DNA of 64,000 bases from Stenotrophomonas hibiscicola ATCC 19867 (GCF_000382065.1 NZ_KB907503.1:34682-98681), one strand, 5' to 3'. Positions 46,808 to 55,595 are shown, numbered from the stretch's first letter. Numbers and translations: made by a program. The notes: a model not told the origin generated them from the sequence alone.

Positions 46808-47236
46808 ATGGAATATCACCTGACAGAGGGACACCTCAATGGCCCGGCTGAAATGTCGGCCATTGCTGATCTGTCAGCCCGCGTGGGAGTGGCACTTCCC
46901 GAGAGTTACCTTGAATTCCTTAGGGCGCACAACGGTGGCGAAGGATTTATTGGCGACAACTACATTGTCTTCTGGAAAGCGGAAGAGGTGGTCGACTTCA
47001 ATCGTGAGTATGAAGTTGAATCATACGCGCCGGGCATATTCCTGTTCGCGTCGGACGGCGGCGGGGAGGGATTTGGATTCGACACACTGGACGCAGCAAT
47101 GCCGGTAGTGCGGATTCCATTCATTGGCATGGAACGTCAGTACGCCCTCCCGGTAGCGCGCGACCTCCCCGACCTGTTTGCTCGACTGCTTGCAGATCAG
47201 CCTGAGGACGAGCATGAAATCAATCCGGCAGGCTGA
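46808..47236 (+). CDS. SMI1/KNR4 (SUKH) family protein
   Basis: 142-aa protein with the SUKH fold: IADLSARVGVALPESYLEFLRAHNGGEGFIG is the N-terminal helix-loop pattern, with the acidic IVFWKAEEVVDFN and IFLFASDGGGEGFGFDT strands. SUKH proteins are known immunity proteins of polymorphic toxin systems, but also house-keeping family members exist. No toxin gene adjoins it. Its A+T content is higher than that of both neighbours. The ATG at 46808 has a GAAGAG upstream. Confidence 0.85.
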   Translation: MEYHLTEGHLNGPAEMSAIADLSARVGVALPESYLEFLRAHNGGEGFIGDNYIVFWKAEEVVDFNREYEVESYAPGIFLFASDGGGEGFGFDTLDAAMPVVRIPFIGMERQYALPVARDLPDLFARLLADQPEDEHEINPAG

Positions 47237-47239
47237 CCC

Positions 47240-48448
47240 ATGGACCTGAAGAGTGGCTACCCGTGGTGGGCGGTTCGCAATGGCCTGATCCACGCCTTCC
47301 CGCCGCTGCAGCAGGACCTGCGCTGCGACGTGCTGGTGGTCGGCGGCGGCATCACCGGCGCGCTGATTGCCGACGAACTGTCCCGGCATGGCCACGACGT
47401 GGCGGTGATCGAGCAGCGCGACATCGGCTGGGGCAGCACGGCCGCGAGCACCGCGCTGCTGCAGTACGAGATCGATACCCATCTGCTGGAACTGGCCCAG
47501 CGCTACGGCCAGGACGCCGCCGCGCTTGCCTACCGTGCGTGTGCCGAGGCCATTCCGGCCCTGGGCGACGTGGCGCGCGGGTTGAAGGATGTGGATTTCC
47601 AGCGCATGGACAGCCTGTACCTGGCCAGCCGCCATCGCGACGTGCCGCGCCTGATGGCCGAGGGCGATGCCCGTCGCGGCATCGGCCTGGATGCCCGCTG
47701 GCTGGGCCCGGAGGCACTGCGGGAACGTTTCGACGTTGAGGCCGGCGGCGCCCTGCTGACCCGGCAGGCGGCCCGGGTTGATCCGTATCGGCTGACCTAT
47801 GCGCTACTGCAGCGCCTGCGTCGGCGCGGCGGCCATGTGCATGACCGCACCGTACTGCACAGCCTCGATGCTACCGCGCGCGGGGTGGCCGCCCGTACCG
47901 AAGCCGGTGCCACCATCCGCGCACGCCACGTGGTGCTGGCCATGGGCTATGCCAACCAACGCTGGCTCAAGCAACGGGTCGCACGCAACCGCAGCAGCTA
48001 CGCCTTCATCACCGATCCCATCGATGCGGACGTGCTCGGCCGGCTGCGCACCACGATGGTCTGGGAGAGCGCCCGCCCCTACCTGTACCTGCGCGCCACC
48101 GGCGACTGTCGCCTGCTGGTCGGCGGGCTGGACGACGCCATCGACATCCCCGCCCGCCGCGACCGGCGCGTGCAGCACAAGGCCGACAAGCTGATGGATC
48201 AGCTGCTGCACTGGTTCCCGCGTCTGGATCCGGTACCAGCGTTCTCCTGGGCCGGCACCTTCGCTGAAACCGCCGACGGCCTGCCGTTCTTTGGCCCGCA
48301 CGACCAGTGGGGGGCGCGGGTGCATTTCGCCATGGCCTACGGCGGCAACGGCATCACCTATTCGATGATCGGCGCGCAGCTGCTGCGGGCCCGGATCGAG
48401 CGGCGCAGGCATGCGCTGGAGGGATTGTTCGGATTCGGGCGGTTGTGA
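47240..48448 (+). CDS. FAD-dependent oxidoreductase (DAO family)
   Basis: 402-aa flavoprotein. The Rossmann βαβ VLVVGGGITGALIADELSRHGHDVAVIEQ begins at about residue 34; GSTAASTALLQYEIDT and the C-terminal LPFFGPHDQWGARVHFAMAYGGNGITYSMI are typical of the glycine/D-amino-acid oxidase (DAO) superfamily. It resembles GcvT-neighbour amino-acid or sarcosine oxidases; the substrate cannot be told. It begins 3 bp after the SUKH gene stop. Confidence 0.9.
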   Translation: MDLKSGYPWWAVRNGLIHAFPPLQQDLRCDVLVVGGGITGALIADELSRHGHDVAVIEQRDIGWGSTAASTALLQYEIDTHLLELAQRYGQDAAALAYRACAEAIPALGDVARGLKDVDFQRMDSLYLASRHRDVPRLMAEGDARRGIGLDARWLGPEALRERFDVEAGGALLTRQAARVDPYRLTYALLQRLRRRGGHVHDRTVLHSLDATARGVAARTEAGATIRARHVVLAMGYANQRWLKQRVARNRSSYAFITDPIDADVLGRLRTTMVWESARPYLYLRATGDCRLLVGGLDDAIDIPARRDRRVQHKADKLMDQLLHWFPRLDPVPAFSWAGTFAETADGLPFFGPHDQWGARVHFAMAYGGNGITYSMIGAQLLRARIERRRHALEGLFGFGRL

Positions 48449-48453
48449 CCTGC

Positions 48454-48476
48454 GGCCAGGCACGGCCTGGCTCTAC
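48454..48476 (-). repeat. Single GTAG REP repeat (minus strand)
   Basis: GTAGAGCCAGGCCGTGCCTGG palindrome on minus, 5 bp after the oxidoreductase stop. Confidence 0.85.
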
Positions 48477-48574
48477 CCCAATCCGGCGCCGACAGGCATC
48501 ATTCAAGCAACCCCTGCTAGCGTCGGCCTGTACCGCCGCGTGTTGCGTGGCCACCTGTCCGCTGGAGCGCCGTC

Positions 48575-49057
48575 ATGATCCGCCCCCTGACCCTGCTGCT
48601 GTGCCTGGCCCTGCCGGGAACCGTGCTGGCCCAGTCCGCCGCAGGCGCCACCGCGCCGCAGGCGGCCGGCCTGGATCTGACGCTGCCGCAGGCGCCGATG
48701 CGCTACCTCAACGACCCGGCCCTGCAGCAGGACCCCCCGGGCACGTACTACGGCGACAAGAGCGGCCCGCGCGTGCACGACGACGCGAAGATCGCCGACG
48801 TCACCGACGACAAGGTCAAGGTGTCCGGCAGCTTCACCACCGGCATCGGCTATTCCAAGAACGGTGGCAACAGCCACTACAACGCCGCCACGCTGAACCT
48901 GAGCAAGAACTACACCACCGATGAAGGCAAGACCCACGGGGTCAACGTCAACATCCACGTGAGCGAAGGCAAGGGACCGGGCTTCTTCGGTCCGTATGGC
49001 GGCTATTACGGCCGCGGCCCGGGCTATTGGGACTACCCGCCGCCGTACGGCTGGTAA
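48575..49057 (+). CDS. Exported hypothetical protein with Gly/Tyr/Pro-rich tail
   Basis: 160-aa secreted protein: Sec signal IRPLTLLLCLALPGTVLAQ with cleavage after VLA, an Ala/Pro-rich spacer, a β-strand-rich middle (KVKVSGSFTTGIGYSKNGG, NAATLNLSKNY) and a C-terminal tail of Gly, Tyr and Pro. The function is not recognised; an outer-membrane or surface location is plausible. It is a single gene flanked by REP repeats. Confidence 0.8.
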   Translation: MIRPLTLLLCLALPGTVLAQSAAGATAPQAAGLDLTLPQAPMRYLNDPALQQDPPGTYYGDKSGPRVHDDAKIADVTDDKVKVSGSFTTGIGYSKNGGNSHYNAATLNLSKNYTTDEGKTHGVNVNIHVSEGKGPGFFGPYGGYYGRGPGYWDYPPPYGW

Positions 49058-49067
49058 GCCAGCTCCT

Positions 49068-49129
49068 GTAGAGCCGAGCCCATGCTCGGCTACGGTTGGC
49101 CGCAAAGCCGAGCATGGGCTCGGCTCTAC
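49068..49129. repeat. Inverted pair of GTAG REP repeats
   Basis: Plus GTAGAGCCGAGCCCATGCTC (49068-49091) faces a minus copy on the AGCCGAGCATGGGCTCGG core (49106-49129), between convergent genes. Confidence 0.92.
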
Positions 49130-49140
49130 ATGGGCAAACG

Positions 49141-49575
49141 TCAATCCAGCCAGCCATCGCGCTCGCTGTGCAGGATGCGGCCGTCATAACCGCTCAGGCG
49201 CACGTCCACCTTCTGGTTGCGTGCATTGCGGGCCTCCAGCGACCAGGTCGCACCATCGCGTTCCAGCGAATGGATCTCGCGCAGGCCATGCGCCTGTGCC
49301 CGTGCCAGCACCTGCTCGGTGGTCAGCAGCGCGCGGCCGCTGTGCTCGTCGAAGATCTCGCCGGTCTTCGCGTCCACGTAGACCTCGCTGAAGCGGCCAT
49401 CGGCGCGGCTCACGTCGGCCTCCCACAGGCCATCATCGCGTTCGATCTCGTGGATCTGGGTGTAGCCGGCCTTGCGCAGGGTCTGTTCAACCTGGGCCAT
49501 GCCCAGCGGCGCGGCCTGTACGGCCGGCGCGACGGTCAGCAGGGCAACAGTGGCGAGGGTGAGCGACTTCAACAT
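49141..49575 (-). CDS. PepSY-domain exported protein
   Basis: 144-aa protein with Sec signal KSLTLATVALLTVAPAVQA. Two PepSY units follow: MAQVEQTLRKAGYTQIHEIERDDGLWEADVSRADG and LARAQAHGLREIHSLERDGATWSLEARN. It is a periplasmic PepSY protein of unknown partner; it is divergent from the PepSY/PhoP-like operon, suggesting common control. The ATG at 49575 gives the signal peptide. Confidence 0.87.
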   Translation of the reverse strand: MLKSLTLATVALLTVAPAVQAAPLGMAQVEQTLRKAGYTQIHEIERDDGLWEADVSRADGRFSEVYVDAKTGEIFDEHSGRALLTTEQVLARAQAHGLREIHSLERDGATWSLEARNARNQKVDVRLSGYDGRILHSERDGWLD

Positions 49576-49726
49576 GGGGGTTCTCCTGTTCGTGTTCGTG
49601 GCCGGACCATCCCGGCAACGCCACAATGCACCCCGTGATTAACAGCGCCTTAGCCGGCACTGTTAGCCAGCTGTTAGTCACCCCCGGCACACTCACGCCT
49701 GTTCCTACAGCCCTCCCTGCGCCCCG

Positions 49727-50017
49727 ATGCTCTCCACCCTGCCCCTGCTGCTGGCCCTGGCCAACGCTCCTACCGCCGCCGCGCCCGTCCAGGACCCGGC
49801 ACAGCAGGTCGCGCGCCGTGCCGTGCAGCAGGGCCGCTACGTGCCATTGGAAAGCGTGGTGCGCGATGCACTCAAGCGCTTTCCGGGGCAGCTGCTGGAA
49901 GTGGAGCTGGACGATGGTGTCTACGAAGTGGAGATCCTGCGCGGCGACGGCGTGGTGGTGGAGCTGGACTATGATGCGCGCAGCGGAAAGCTGCTGAAGA
50001 CGGAGCTCGACGACTGA
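49727..50017 (+). CDS. PepSY-domain protein upstream of the two-component system
   Basis: 96-aa exported protein: short signal (LSTLPLLLALANAPTAAA) and one PepSY domain (ARRAVQQGRYVPLESVVRDALKRFPGQLLEVELDDGVYEVEILRGDGVVVELDYDARSG). It overlaps the response-regulator start by one base (TGATG), so it is part of the operon and may be a modulator of the sensor kinase, as PepSY proteins often are. Confidence 0.88.
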   Translation: MLSTLPLLLALANAPTAAAPVQDPAQQVARRAVQQGRYVPLESVVRDALKRFPGQLLEVELDDGVYEVEILRGDGVVVELDYDARSGKLLKTELDD

Positions 50018-50676
50018 TGCGCATCCTGTTGGCCGAAGACGATGCCGCACTGGCACAGCGCCTGGTGCCCCTGCTGGAGCAGGCCGGCTACGTGGTGCAT
50101 GTGGTTGCCGATGGCCGCCAGGCCGAGGAAATCGGCCAGATCGAGGACCTGCAGGCGGCCATCGTTGACCTGGGCCTGCCCGGGCTTGACGGATTGAGCG
50201 TGATCGAGCGCTGGCGCGGCAATGGCCGCAGCTTTCCGGTGCTGGTGCTGACCGCGCGCGGGCGCTGGCACGACAAGCTGGCCGGCTTCGATGCCGGTGC
50301 CGACGACTACCTGACCAAACCGTTCCAGGCCGACGAACTGGTGCTGCGCATGCGCGCCCTGATCCGCCGCAGCCATGGCCATGCCAGCCCGCGCCTGCAC
50401 TGCGGGCCGCTGCAGCTGGACGTCAACGCCGGCCGCTTCGAACTGGACGGACAGCCGCTGGCGCTGAGCCCGCAGGAGTTCCGCCTGCTCAGTTACTTCA
50501 TCCACCACAGCGGCCAGGTGATCGGCCGTGATCGTCTGGGCGAGCAGGTGTTCGAAGGCGGCCACGACCCGGACTCCAACGCGCTGGACATGCTGCTGGG
50601 TCGGGTCCGCCGCAAGCTCGGCATCGATCTGATCCAGACCGTGCGCGGCCAGGGCTGGCGGCTGGCCGCGCCGTGA
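50017..50676 (+). CDS. OmpR-family response regulator (PhoP/QseB-like)
   Basis: 219-aa regulator. The receiver domain has the acidic pair LLAEDD, the phospho-acceptor Asp51 in AIVDLGLPG and Lys101 in DDYLTKPF. The C-terminal OmpR-type winged helix contains LSPQEFRLLSYFIHHSGQVIGRDRL and ALDMLLGRVRRKLG. It is coupled by overlap to the PepSY gene and the kinase gene. Confidence 0.93.
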   Translation: MRILLAEDDAALAQRLVPLLEQAGYVVHVVADGRQAEEIGQIEDLQAAIVDLGLPGLDGLSVIERWRGNGRSFPVLVLTARGRWHDKLAGFDAGADDYLTKPFQADELVLRMRALIRRSHGHASPRLHCGPLQLDVNAGRFELDGQPLALSPQEFRLLSYFIHHSGQVIGRDRLGEQVFEGGHDPDSNALDMLLGRVRRKLGIDLIQTVRGQGWRLAAP

Positions 50677-51992
50677 GCCGGCAATCCTCGCTGCGGCGGC
50701 GCCTGCTGCTGGCTGGCGGCGTCGGCCTGCTGCTGGTCTCGCTGCTGGCCAGTGCATTGCTGGGCGAACTGTTCAAGCGCAGCGCGCGTGATCGGCTGGA
50801 CCACGAACTGCAGCAGGACATGCTGACCCTGGTCGCGCAGATGGAAGTCACCCCCGACCACCAGCTGCAGCTGCGCCAGGAACCGAACGATGCGCGCTTC
50901 CAGCGCGTGTTCTCCGGTGCGTACTGGCAGATCGCCGGTGCCGATGGCCGCGTGCTGCTGCAGTCGCGTTCGCTGTGGGATGAAACGCTTCCCGCTGCGG
51001 TCACCGGTCCGGCCACGCGCAACCTGACCGGTCCGTTGCAGCAATCGCTGCGCGCACGCGTGCAGCAGGTGCGCCTGCCGCGCGCCAGTGAACCGTTCGT
51101 GGCGGTGGTTGCCACCGACCGCAGCGCGCTGGATGCCGATGTTGCCGCGTTCCGGCAGCGCACCGCCATCGCGTTGGGTGTACTGGTCGCAGCGTGGCTG
51201 GCGGTGCTGGCCAGCCAGGTGCACTTCGGCCTGCGTCCGCTGCACCGCCTCGGTGCACAGCTGGAACGGGTGCGGCGCGGCGACGCGCAACGCATCGACA
51301 CGCAGGGACTGGGGGCAGAAGTCGCACCGCTGGGTGAAGAACTCAATGCACTGCTGGACCACCAGCAACGCATGGTCGCGCGGGCACGCACCAGTGCACA
51401 GGACCTAGCGCATGCGCTGAAGACCCCACTGAGCGTTTTGGCCACCGAGGCTGACGGCGACGGCGCAGACTGGCGGGCCACCGTGCGTGAGCAGAGTGCC
51501 CGCATGCAGGCCAGCGTCGACCGCTACCTGGCTGCCGGACTGGCCGCTGACCACCGCCAGCGCACCGGCGTAGCGCCGGTGGTGCAGGCGCTGTGCCGAT
51601 TGATGGCACGCGTGCACGGCGAACGCGGCATTGCGTTCACGGCGGTGGGTATCGATCCGGTGCTGCAGTTCGCCGGTGCCAGTGCGGATCTGGAAGAGAT
51701 GCTGGGCAACCTGCTGGACAACGCAGGGCGGTGGGCACAACAGCAGGTGACTGTCGAAGCGGAAGCCAGCGACGGACAGCTACGCATCGAAGTACGTGAC
51801 GACGGACCTGGCCTGGCTGCAGACGCCCTGGAACGGGTAACCCAGCGCGGCGTGCGGCTGGATGAGCGCGAGGGCAGCAGCGGGCTGGGGTTGGCCATCG
51901 TGGGCGATATCGCCTCCAGTTATGGCGGGCGCGTGGCGCTGGAGAATGCGCAGCCCGGCCTGCGTGCGACGGTGTGGTTGCCGGTGGGGTGA
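50673..51992 (+). CDS. Sensor histidine kinase (PhoQ-like)
   Basis: 439-aa membrane kinase: two transmembrane helices (about 12-30 and 160-180) around a periplasmic domain of about 130 residues, a HAMP-like linker, the H-box DLAHALKTPLSVLA with His247, and an ATPase domain (NLLDNAGRWAQQ N-box, DDGPGLAADAL, GSSGLGLAIVGDI). The H-box with Lys-Thr-Pro is of the PhoQ type. The start is GTG, overlapping the response-regulator stop by four bases. Confidence 0.92.
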   Translation: MSRQSSLRRRLLLAGGVGLLLVSLLASALLGELFKRSARDRLDHELQQDMLTLVAQMEVTPDHQLQLRQEPNDARFQRVFSGAYWQIAGADGRVLLQSRSLWDETLPAAVTGPATRNLTGPLQQSLRARVQQVRLPRASEPFVAVVATDRSALDADVAAFRQRTAIALGVLVAAWLAVLASQVHFGLRPLHRLGAQLERVRRGDAQRIDTQGLGAEVAPLGEELNALLDHQQRMVARARTSAQDLAHALKTPLSVLATEADGDGADWRATVREQSARMQASVDRYLAAGLAADHRQRTGVAPVVQALCRLMARVHGERGIAFTAVGIDPVLQFAGASADLEEMLGNLLDNAGRWAQQQVTVEAEASDGQLRIEVRDDGPGLAADALERVTQRGVRLDEREGSSGLGLAIVGDIASSYGGRVALENAQPGLRATVWLPVG

Positions 51993-52020
51993 CGCACCGC
52001 TACCGGTTCACGCGCTTCCG

Positions 52021-52232
52021 GTAGGTGTCGACCTTGGTCGACATGCACCAAAAGCGCCGACCAAGGTCGGCATCTACCAAAGCAGTGCATCGGTTCCGCC
52101 GACTATCGTGCACCCGGTGTCGACCTTGGCCGACACGCATCAAAAGCGCCGACCAAGGTCGGCATCTACCAAAGCAGTGCATCGGTTCCGTCGGCCATCG
52201 TGCACCCGGTAGGTGTCGACCTTGGTCGACAC
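52021..52232. repeat. Tandem array of about 95-bp units built from GTAG palindromes
   Basis: Two full units and a third partial one start at 52021, about 52116 and 52209. Each has a GTAGGTGTCGACC palindrome, the inverted GCCGACCAAGGTCGGC palindrome ending in CTAC, and a shared non-palindromic stretch containing CAAAGCAGTGCATCGGTTCC. The second unit has lost four bases at its GTAG head. It lies between the kinase gene and the DUF6122 gene. Confidence 0.85.
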
Positions 52233-52255
52233 GCATCAAGAGCATCGATCAAGCA

Positions 52256-52576
52256 TCAACGGTGGTGCATCCACCAGCAGTCAATCGCGTCCAGCACGAT
52301 GTGGATGATCAAACCGATGCCGAACAACCGCGTTCTCTTCGGCACGCACAGCCCTGCATAGACCGCGATGGCCGGTGCGGTATGCAGCGGGTGGAAACCG
52401 ATGCTGCAGCGGTTGGGCGCGTAGATCGGATCGGCCAGCAGGTGGTCCAGATCGATGATCCAGCCCAGCAGCATCAGCAGCCACGCCGAGGCAAAGCGCT
52501 TACGCCAGAACAGCCATGCCAGCAACGCTGGCACGGCGGCATGCAGGAACAGGTGGAAGATCGCGCGTGCGCTCAT
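52256..52576 (-). CDS. DUF6122 family small membrane protein
   Basis: 106-aa protein with three to four hydrophobic segments and conserved His/Asp residues (FHLFLHAAVPALLAW, GWIIDLDHLLADP, FHPLHTAPAIA, HIVLDAIDCWWMHH) that look like metal ligands of the YdjM-type membrane-bound hydrolase family. The function is unknown. It lies downstream of speA on the same strand. Confidence 0.85.
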   Translation of the reverse strand: MSARAIFHLFLHAAVPALLAWLFWRKRFASAWLLMLLGWIIDLDHLLADPIYAPNRCSIGFHPLHTAPAIAVYAGLCVPKRTRLFGIGLIIHIVLDAIDCWWMHHR

Positions 52577-52613
52577 CGGCAGCGGTGGCGCCGGGCAAGC
52601 CCGGCGCCGTCCA

Positions 52614-54503
52614 TCAGACCAGCGGTTCGTCGGACAGGTAGGTGTAGCCGGTCAGGCCGGCTTCCAGCGCCTCCGACAGCTCCTGCGCGCGTTCCGGCGA
52701 CAGCTGGGCCTCGGCCACGCGCTGCGCGTAGGTCGCGCGCAGCTCATCCAGGCGGTAGCCCACGTAGTCCAGCATCACGTCGGTGGTGTCGCCGCGGCGC
52801 TGCTGGGTGATGGCGTAGCCATCGGCGTCGGCCAGCACTTCCACCGCGTCGGTATCGCCGAACAGGTTATGGATGTCACCCAGGATTTCCTGGTAGGCGC
52901 CCACCATGAAGAAGCCGATGCGGTAGCTCTCACCGGGCTTCATCTTGTGCAGCGGCAGCGAGCTGTCCAGGCTCTCGTTCTCGACATAGGTTTCCACCAT
53001 GCCGTCCGAGTCGCAGGTCATGTCGGCGATGATGCCGCGACGGTCCGGGGTCTCGTCCAGGCGCTCGATCGGCACGATCGGGAACACCTGGTCAATCGCC
53101 CACACGTCCGGGATCGATTCGAACACGCTGAAGTTGACGAAGTACTTGTCGACCAGGCGCTCGTTCAGTTCGTCCAGCACCGGGCGATGGCTCTTCTCGT
53201 CGTAGCTCAGGCGCGCGCGCACGCCGTGGGCAATGGCGTAGAACAGATCGTCGATACGCGCACGCTGCGGCAGGTCGATCTGGCCCAGCGCGTAGCTGGC
53301 CAGGCCTTCGGCATGGAAATGCTGCGCTTCCTGGAACAGCTCCACCGCCGGGCGCACGTCCAGTTCGTCGTGGATCTCGCGCAGGTGGCGGATCGCCGCC
53401 GGCTCGTCGTCGTGCTGGTCCGGCACGCGGCCTTCCTGCGCCTCTTCCACTTCCGACACGTTGGCGATCAGCACCGCGTGGTGCGCGGTCATCGCGCGGC
53501 CGCACTCGGTCACGATGCGCGGCGGGGTCAGGCCGAACTCTTCGCAGGCATTGGCCAGCGGCTGCACGATGTTGCTGGCGTAGGAATGCAGGCCGTAGTT
53601 GATCGAGCAGAAGCTGCGCGAACGGGTGCCTTCATAGTCCACACCCAGGCCACCGCCCACGTCGACGTGGGTGATCTTCGCGCCCAGGCGCGACAGCTCC
53701 ACGAAGTAGCGGGTGGCTTCGCGCATGCCGTTGGCGATGTCGCGCACGTTGGAGATCTGCGAGCCCATATGGAAGTGCAGCAGGTTCAGGCAGTCGGCGT
53801 ACTCGGTGTCACGCAGCGACTTCCACAGGTCCAGCAGCTGGCGCGGCGACAGGCCGAACTTGGCCTTGTCGCCACCGCTGTTCTGCCACTTGCCGGCGCC
53901 CAGCGAGGCCAGGCGCATGCGCACGCCCAGGCCCGGCTTCACGTCCAGCGCCTTGGACTCTTCCAGCACCAGCTTCAGCTCGGACGGCTTCTCGATGACG
54001 ATGAAGGTCTGCAGGCCCAGCTTGCGGCCGATCAGGGCCAGGCGGATGTACTCGCGGTCCTTGTAACCGTTGCAGACGATCAGGCCCCCCGGGCGCGACA
54101 GCGCCAGCACGGCCATCAGCTCCGGCTTGCTGCCCGCTTCCAGGCCGAAGCCTTCGCCGTGGTGGCTGGCCAGGGTACCGGCCACGCCGCGGGTCTGGTT
54201 GACCTTGATCGGGTACACGGCGGTGTAGCCGCCGCTGTATTCCCAGTCCTGCTGGGCCTGGCCGAAGGCCGCCTGCAGCTTGCCCAGGCGCTGGCCGAGG
54301 ATGTCCGGGAAGCGCACCAGAAGCGGCAGCTTGGCGCCCGCCGCACGCGCCGCATCGACCACCTTGGGCAGCGACACCACCGGGCCGTCCGCCCCGGTCG
54401 GTCTCACCACCATGTGCCCGGCCTGATCCACATCGAAGTAACCGTCCGCCCAATGCGGGATCGAGTAGGTCTTGCGGGCTTGGTCGAGGGACCAATCGGT
54501 CAT
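52614..54503 (-). CDS. speA: Biosynthetic arginine decarboxylase
   Basis: 629-aa PLP enzyme converting arginine to agmatine, the first step of putrescine synthesis. TAVYPIKVNQTRGVA holds the PLP-binding Lys, followed by GLEAGSKPELMAV, HMGSQISNVRDI and HVDVGGGLGVDYEG. The C-terminal ELRATYAQRVAEAQLS insert is typical. The ATG at 54503 is used because it matches the family N-terminus (MTDWSLDQARKTYSI). It is divergent from speE. Confidence 0.96.
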   Translation of the reverse strand: MTDWSLDQARKTYSIPHWADGYFDVDQAGHMVVRPTGADGPVVSLPKVVDAARAAGAKLPLLVRFPDILGQRLGKLQAAFGQAQQDWEYSGGYTAVYPIKVNQTRGVAGTLASHHGEGFGLEAGSKPELMAVLALSRPGGLIVCNGYKDREYIRLALIGRKLGLQTFIVIEKPSELKLVLEESKALDVKPGLGVRMRLASLGAGKWQNSGGDKAKFGLSPRQLLDLWKSLRDTEYADCLNLLHFHMGSQISNVRDIANGMREATRYFVELSRLGAKITHVDVGGGLGVDYEGTRSRSFCSINYGLHSYASNIVQPLANACEEFGLTPPRIVTECGRAMTAHHAVLIANVSEVEEAQEGRVPDQHDDEPAAIRHLREIHDELDVRPAVELFQEAQHFHAEGLASYALGQIDLPQRARIDDLFYAIAHGVRARLSYDEKSHRPVLDELNERLVDKYFVNFSVFESIPDVWAIDQVFPIVPIERLDETPDRRGIIADMTCDSDGMVETYVENESLDSSLPLHKMKPGESYRIGFFMVGAYQEILGDIHNLFGDTDAVEVLADADGYAITQQRRGDTTDVMLDYVGYRLDELRATYAQRVAEAQLSPERAQELSEALEAGLTGYTYLSDEPLV

Positions 54504-54535
54504 TTCAGTCGGCCTTGTTGGCAATAAAAGGGGGG

Positions 54536-54575
54536 GCATGATAACGCCTATATGCCCACAGGTTCGTTATCATGC
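54536..54575. promoter_or_regulatory. Perfect inverted repeat between speA and speE
   Basis: GCATGATAACG (54536-54546) and CGTTATCATGC (54565-54575) are exact inverse complements of 11 bp separated by 18 bp. Each arm contains a -10-like TATCAT in one direction. It is centred about 50 bp upstream of speA and 140 bp upstream of speE, an ideal place for a common operator, but the regulator is unknown. Confidence 0.5.
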
Positions 54576-54694
54576 GCGCCCGCGCCCGTGACAGGTTTCA
54601 ACCTGAACGGGCCGATCCGTCCGGATGTGGCATCTGTGCCACGCGGCCCCGCCCGCCAGCCCGGCTCCACCCCTCCGAACAGGACTGTTTTCCA

Positions 54695-55549
54695 ATGACT
54701 GACAGCAACAACTGGTACATCGAACACTTCGAGCGCACCGGCTCGGCCATCGGCTACCGCATCACCGGCAAGCTGGACGAGGTGCAGTCGCCGTTCCAGA
54801 AGATCGAGATCTTCCAGACCACCGACTGGGGCAACCTGATGACCATCGACGGGGCCATCATGCTGACCAGCAAGGACAACTTCTTCTACCACGAGATGAT
54901 CAGCCACCCGGTGCTGTTCACCCACGCCGCGCCCAAGCGCGTGGTGATCATCGGTGGCGGCGACTGCGGCACCCTGCGCGAAGTGCTCAAGCACACCGGC
55001 GTGGAGAGCGTGACCCAGTGCGATATCGACGAGCAGGTCACCGTGATGGCGCGCAAGCACTTCCCGGAACTGTGCGACTCCAATGACGACGCCCGCGCCG
55101 AGCTGCTGTTCGACGACGGCGTGGCCTACATGGCCAACTGCCCGGCCGGCAGCGTGGACGTGGTGATCGTGGACTCGACCGACCCGGTCGGCCCGGGTGA
55201 AGGCCTGTTCAACAAGGCCTTCTACGAGAGCTGCTTCAAGGCCCTGAAGGACGACGGCATTCTGGTGCAGCAGTCCGAGTCGCCGCTGATGCAGCTGGAG
55301 CTGATCAACGAAATGCGCACCGAGATGGGCAAGGCCGGCTTCGGTTCGTTCAAGACCCTGCCGTTCCCGCAGCCGTGCTACCCCACCGGCTGGTGGAGCG
55401 TGACCATGGCGCGCAAGGGCGACAGCAGCTTCGACTTCCGCCAGGCCGACTCGGCCGCCAAGACCTTCAACACGCTGTACTACACCGCCGCGCTGCACAC
55501 CGGCGTGCTGGTGACTCCGCCGTTCGTGCAGGCGGCATTGAAGGGTTGA
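54695..55549 (+). CDS. speE: Spermidine synthase (aminopropyltransferase)
   Basis: 284-aa enzyme that transfers an aminopropyl group from decarboxylated SAM to putrescine. YHEMISHPVLFTHAAPKRVVIIGGGDCGTLREVLKH is the SAM-type binding loop (Gly-Gly-Gly-Asp-Cys-Gly, where most homologues have a second Gly) and VDVVIVDSTDPVGPGEGLF is the substrate-binding segment. The ATG at 54695 is preferred; an in-frame frame extends to 54572. Confidence 0.96.
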   Translation: MTDSNNWYIEHFERTGSAIGYRITGKLDEVQSPFQKIEIFQTTDWGNLMTIDGAIMLTSKDNFFYHEMISHPVLFTHAAPKRVVIIGGGDCGTLREVLKHTGVESVTQCDIDEQVTVMARKHFPELCDSNDDARAELLFDDGVAYMANCPAGSVDVVIVDSTDPVGPGEGLFNKAFYESCFKALKDDGILVQQSESPLMQLELINEMRTEMGKAGFGSFKTLPFPQPCYPTGWWSVTMARKGDSSFDFRQADSAAKTFNTLYYTAALHTGVLVTPPFVQAALKG

Positions 55550-55558
55550 TCCAAACAG

Positions 55559-55588
55559 AAACCCGCGCTGGCGACAGCGCGGGTTTTT
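55559..55588 (+). terminator. Rho-independent terminator of speE
   Basis: Stem AAACCCGCGCT/AGCGCGGGTTT with a six-base loop and five T, 10 bp after the stop codon. Confidence 0.92.
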
Positions 55589-55595
55589 GCTTTCT

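Noticed and set aside
52021..52232. Possible CRISPR array
   Set aside because: The units are about 95 bp, only three, and made of internal REP palindromes, not short repeats with unique spacers; no cas genes are near.
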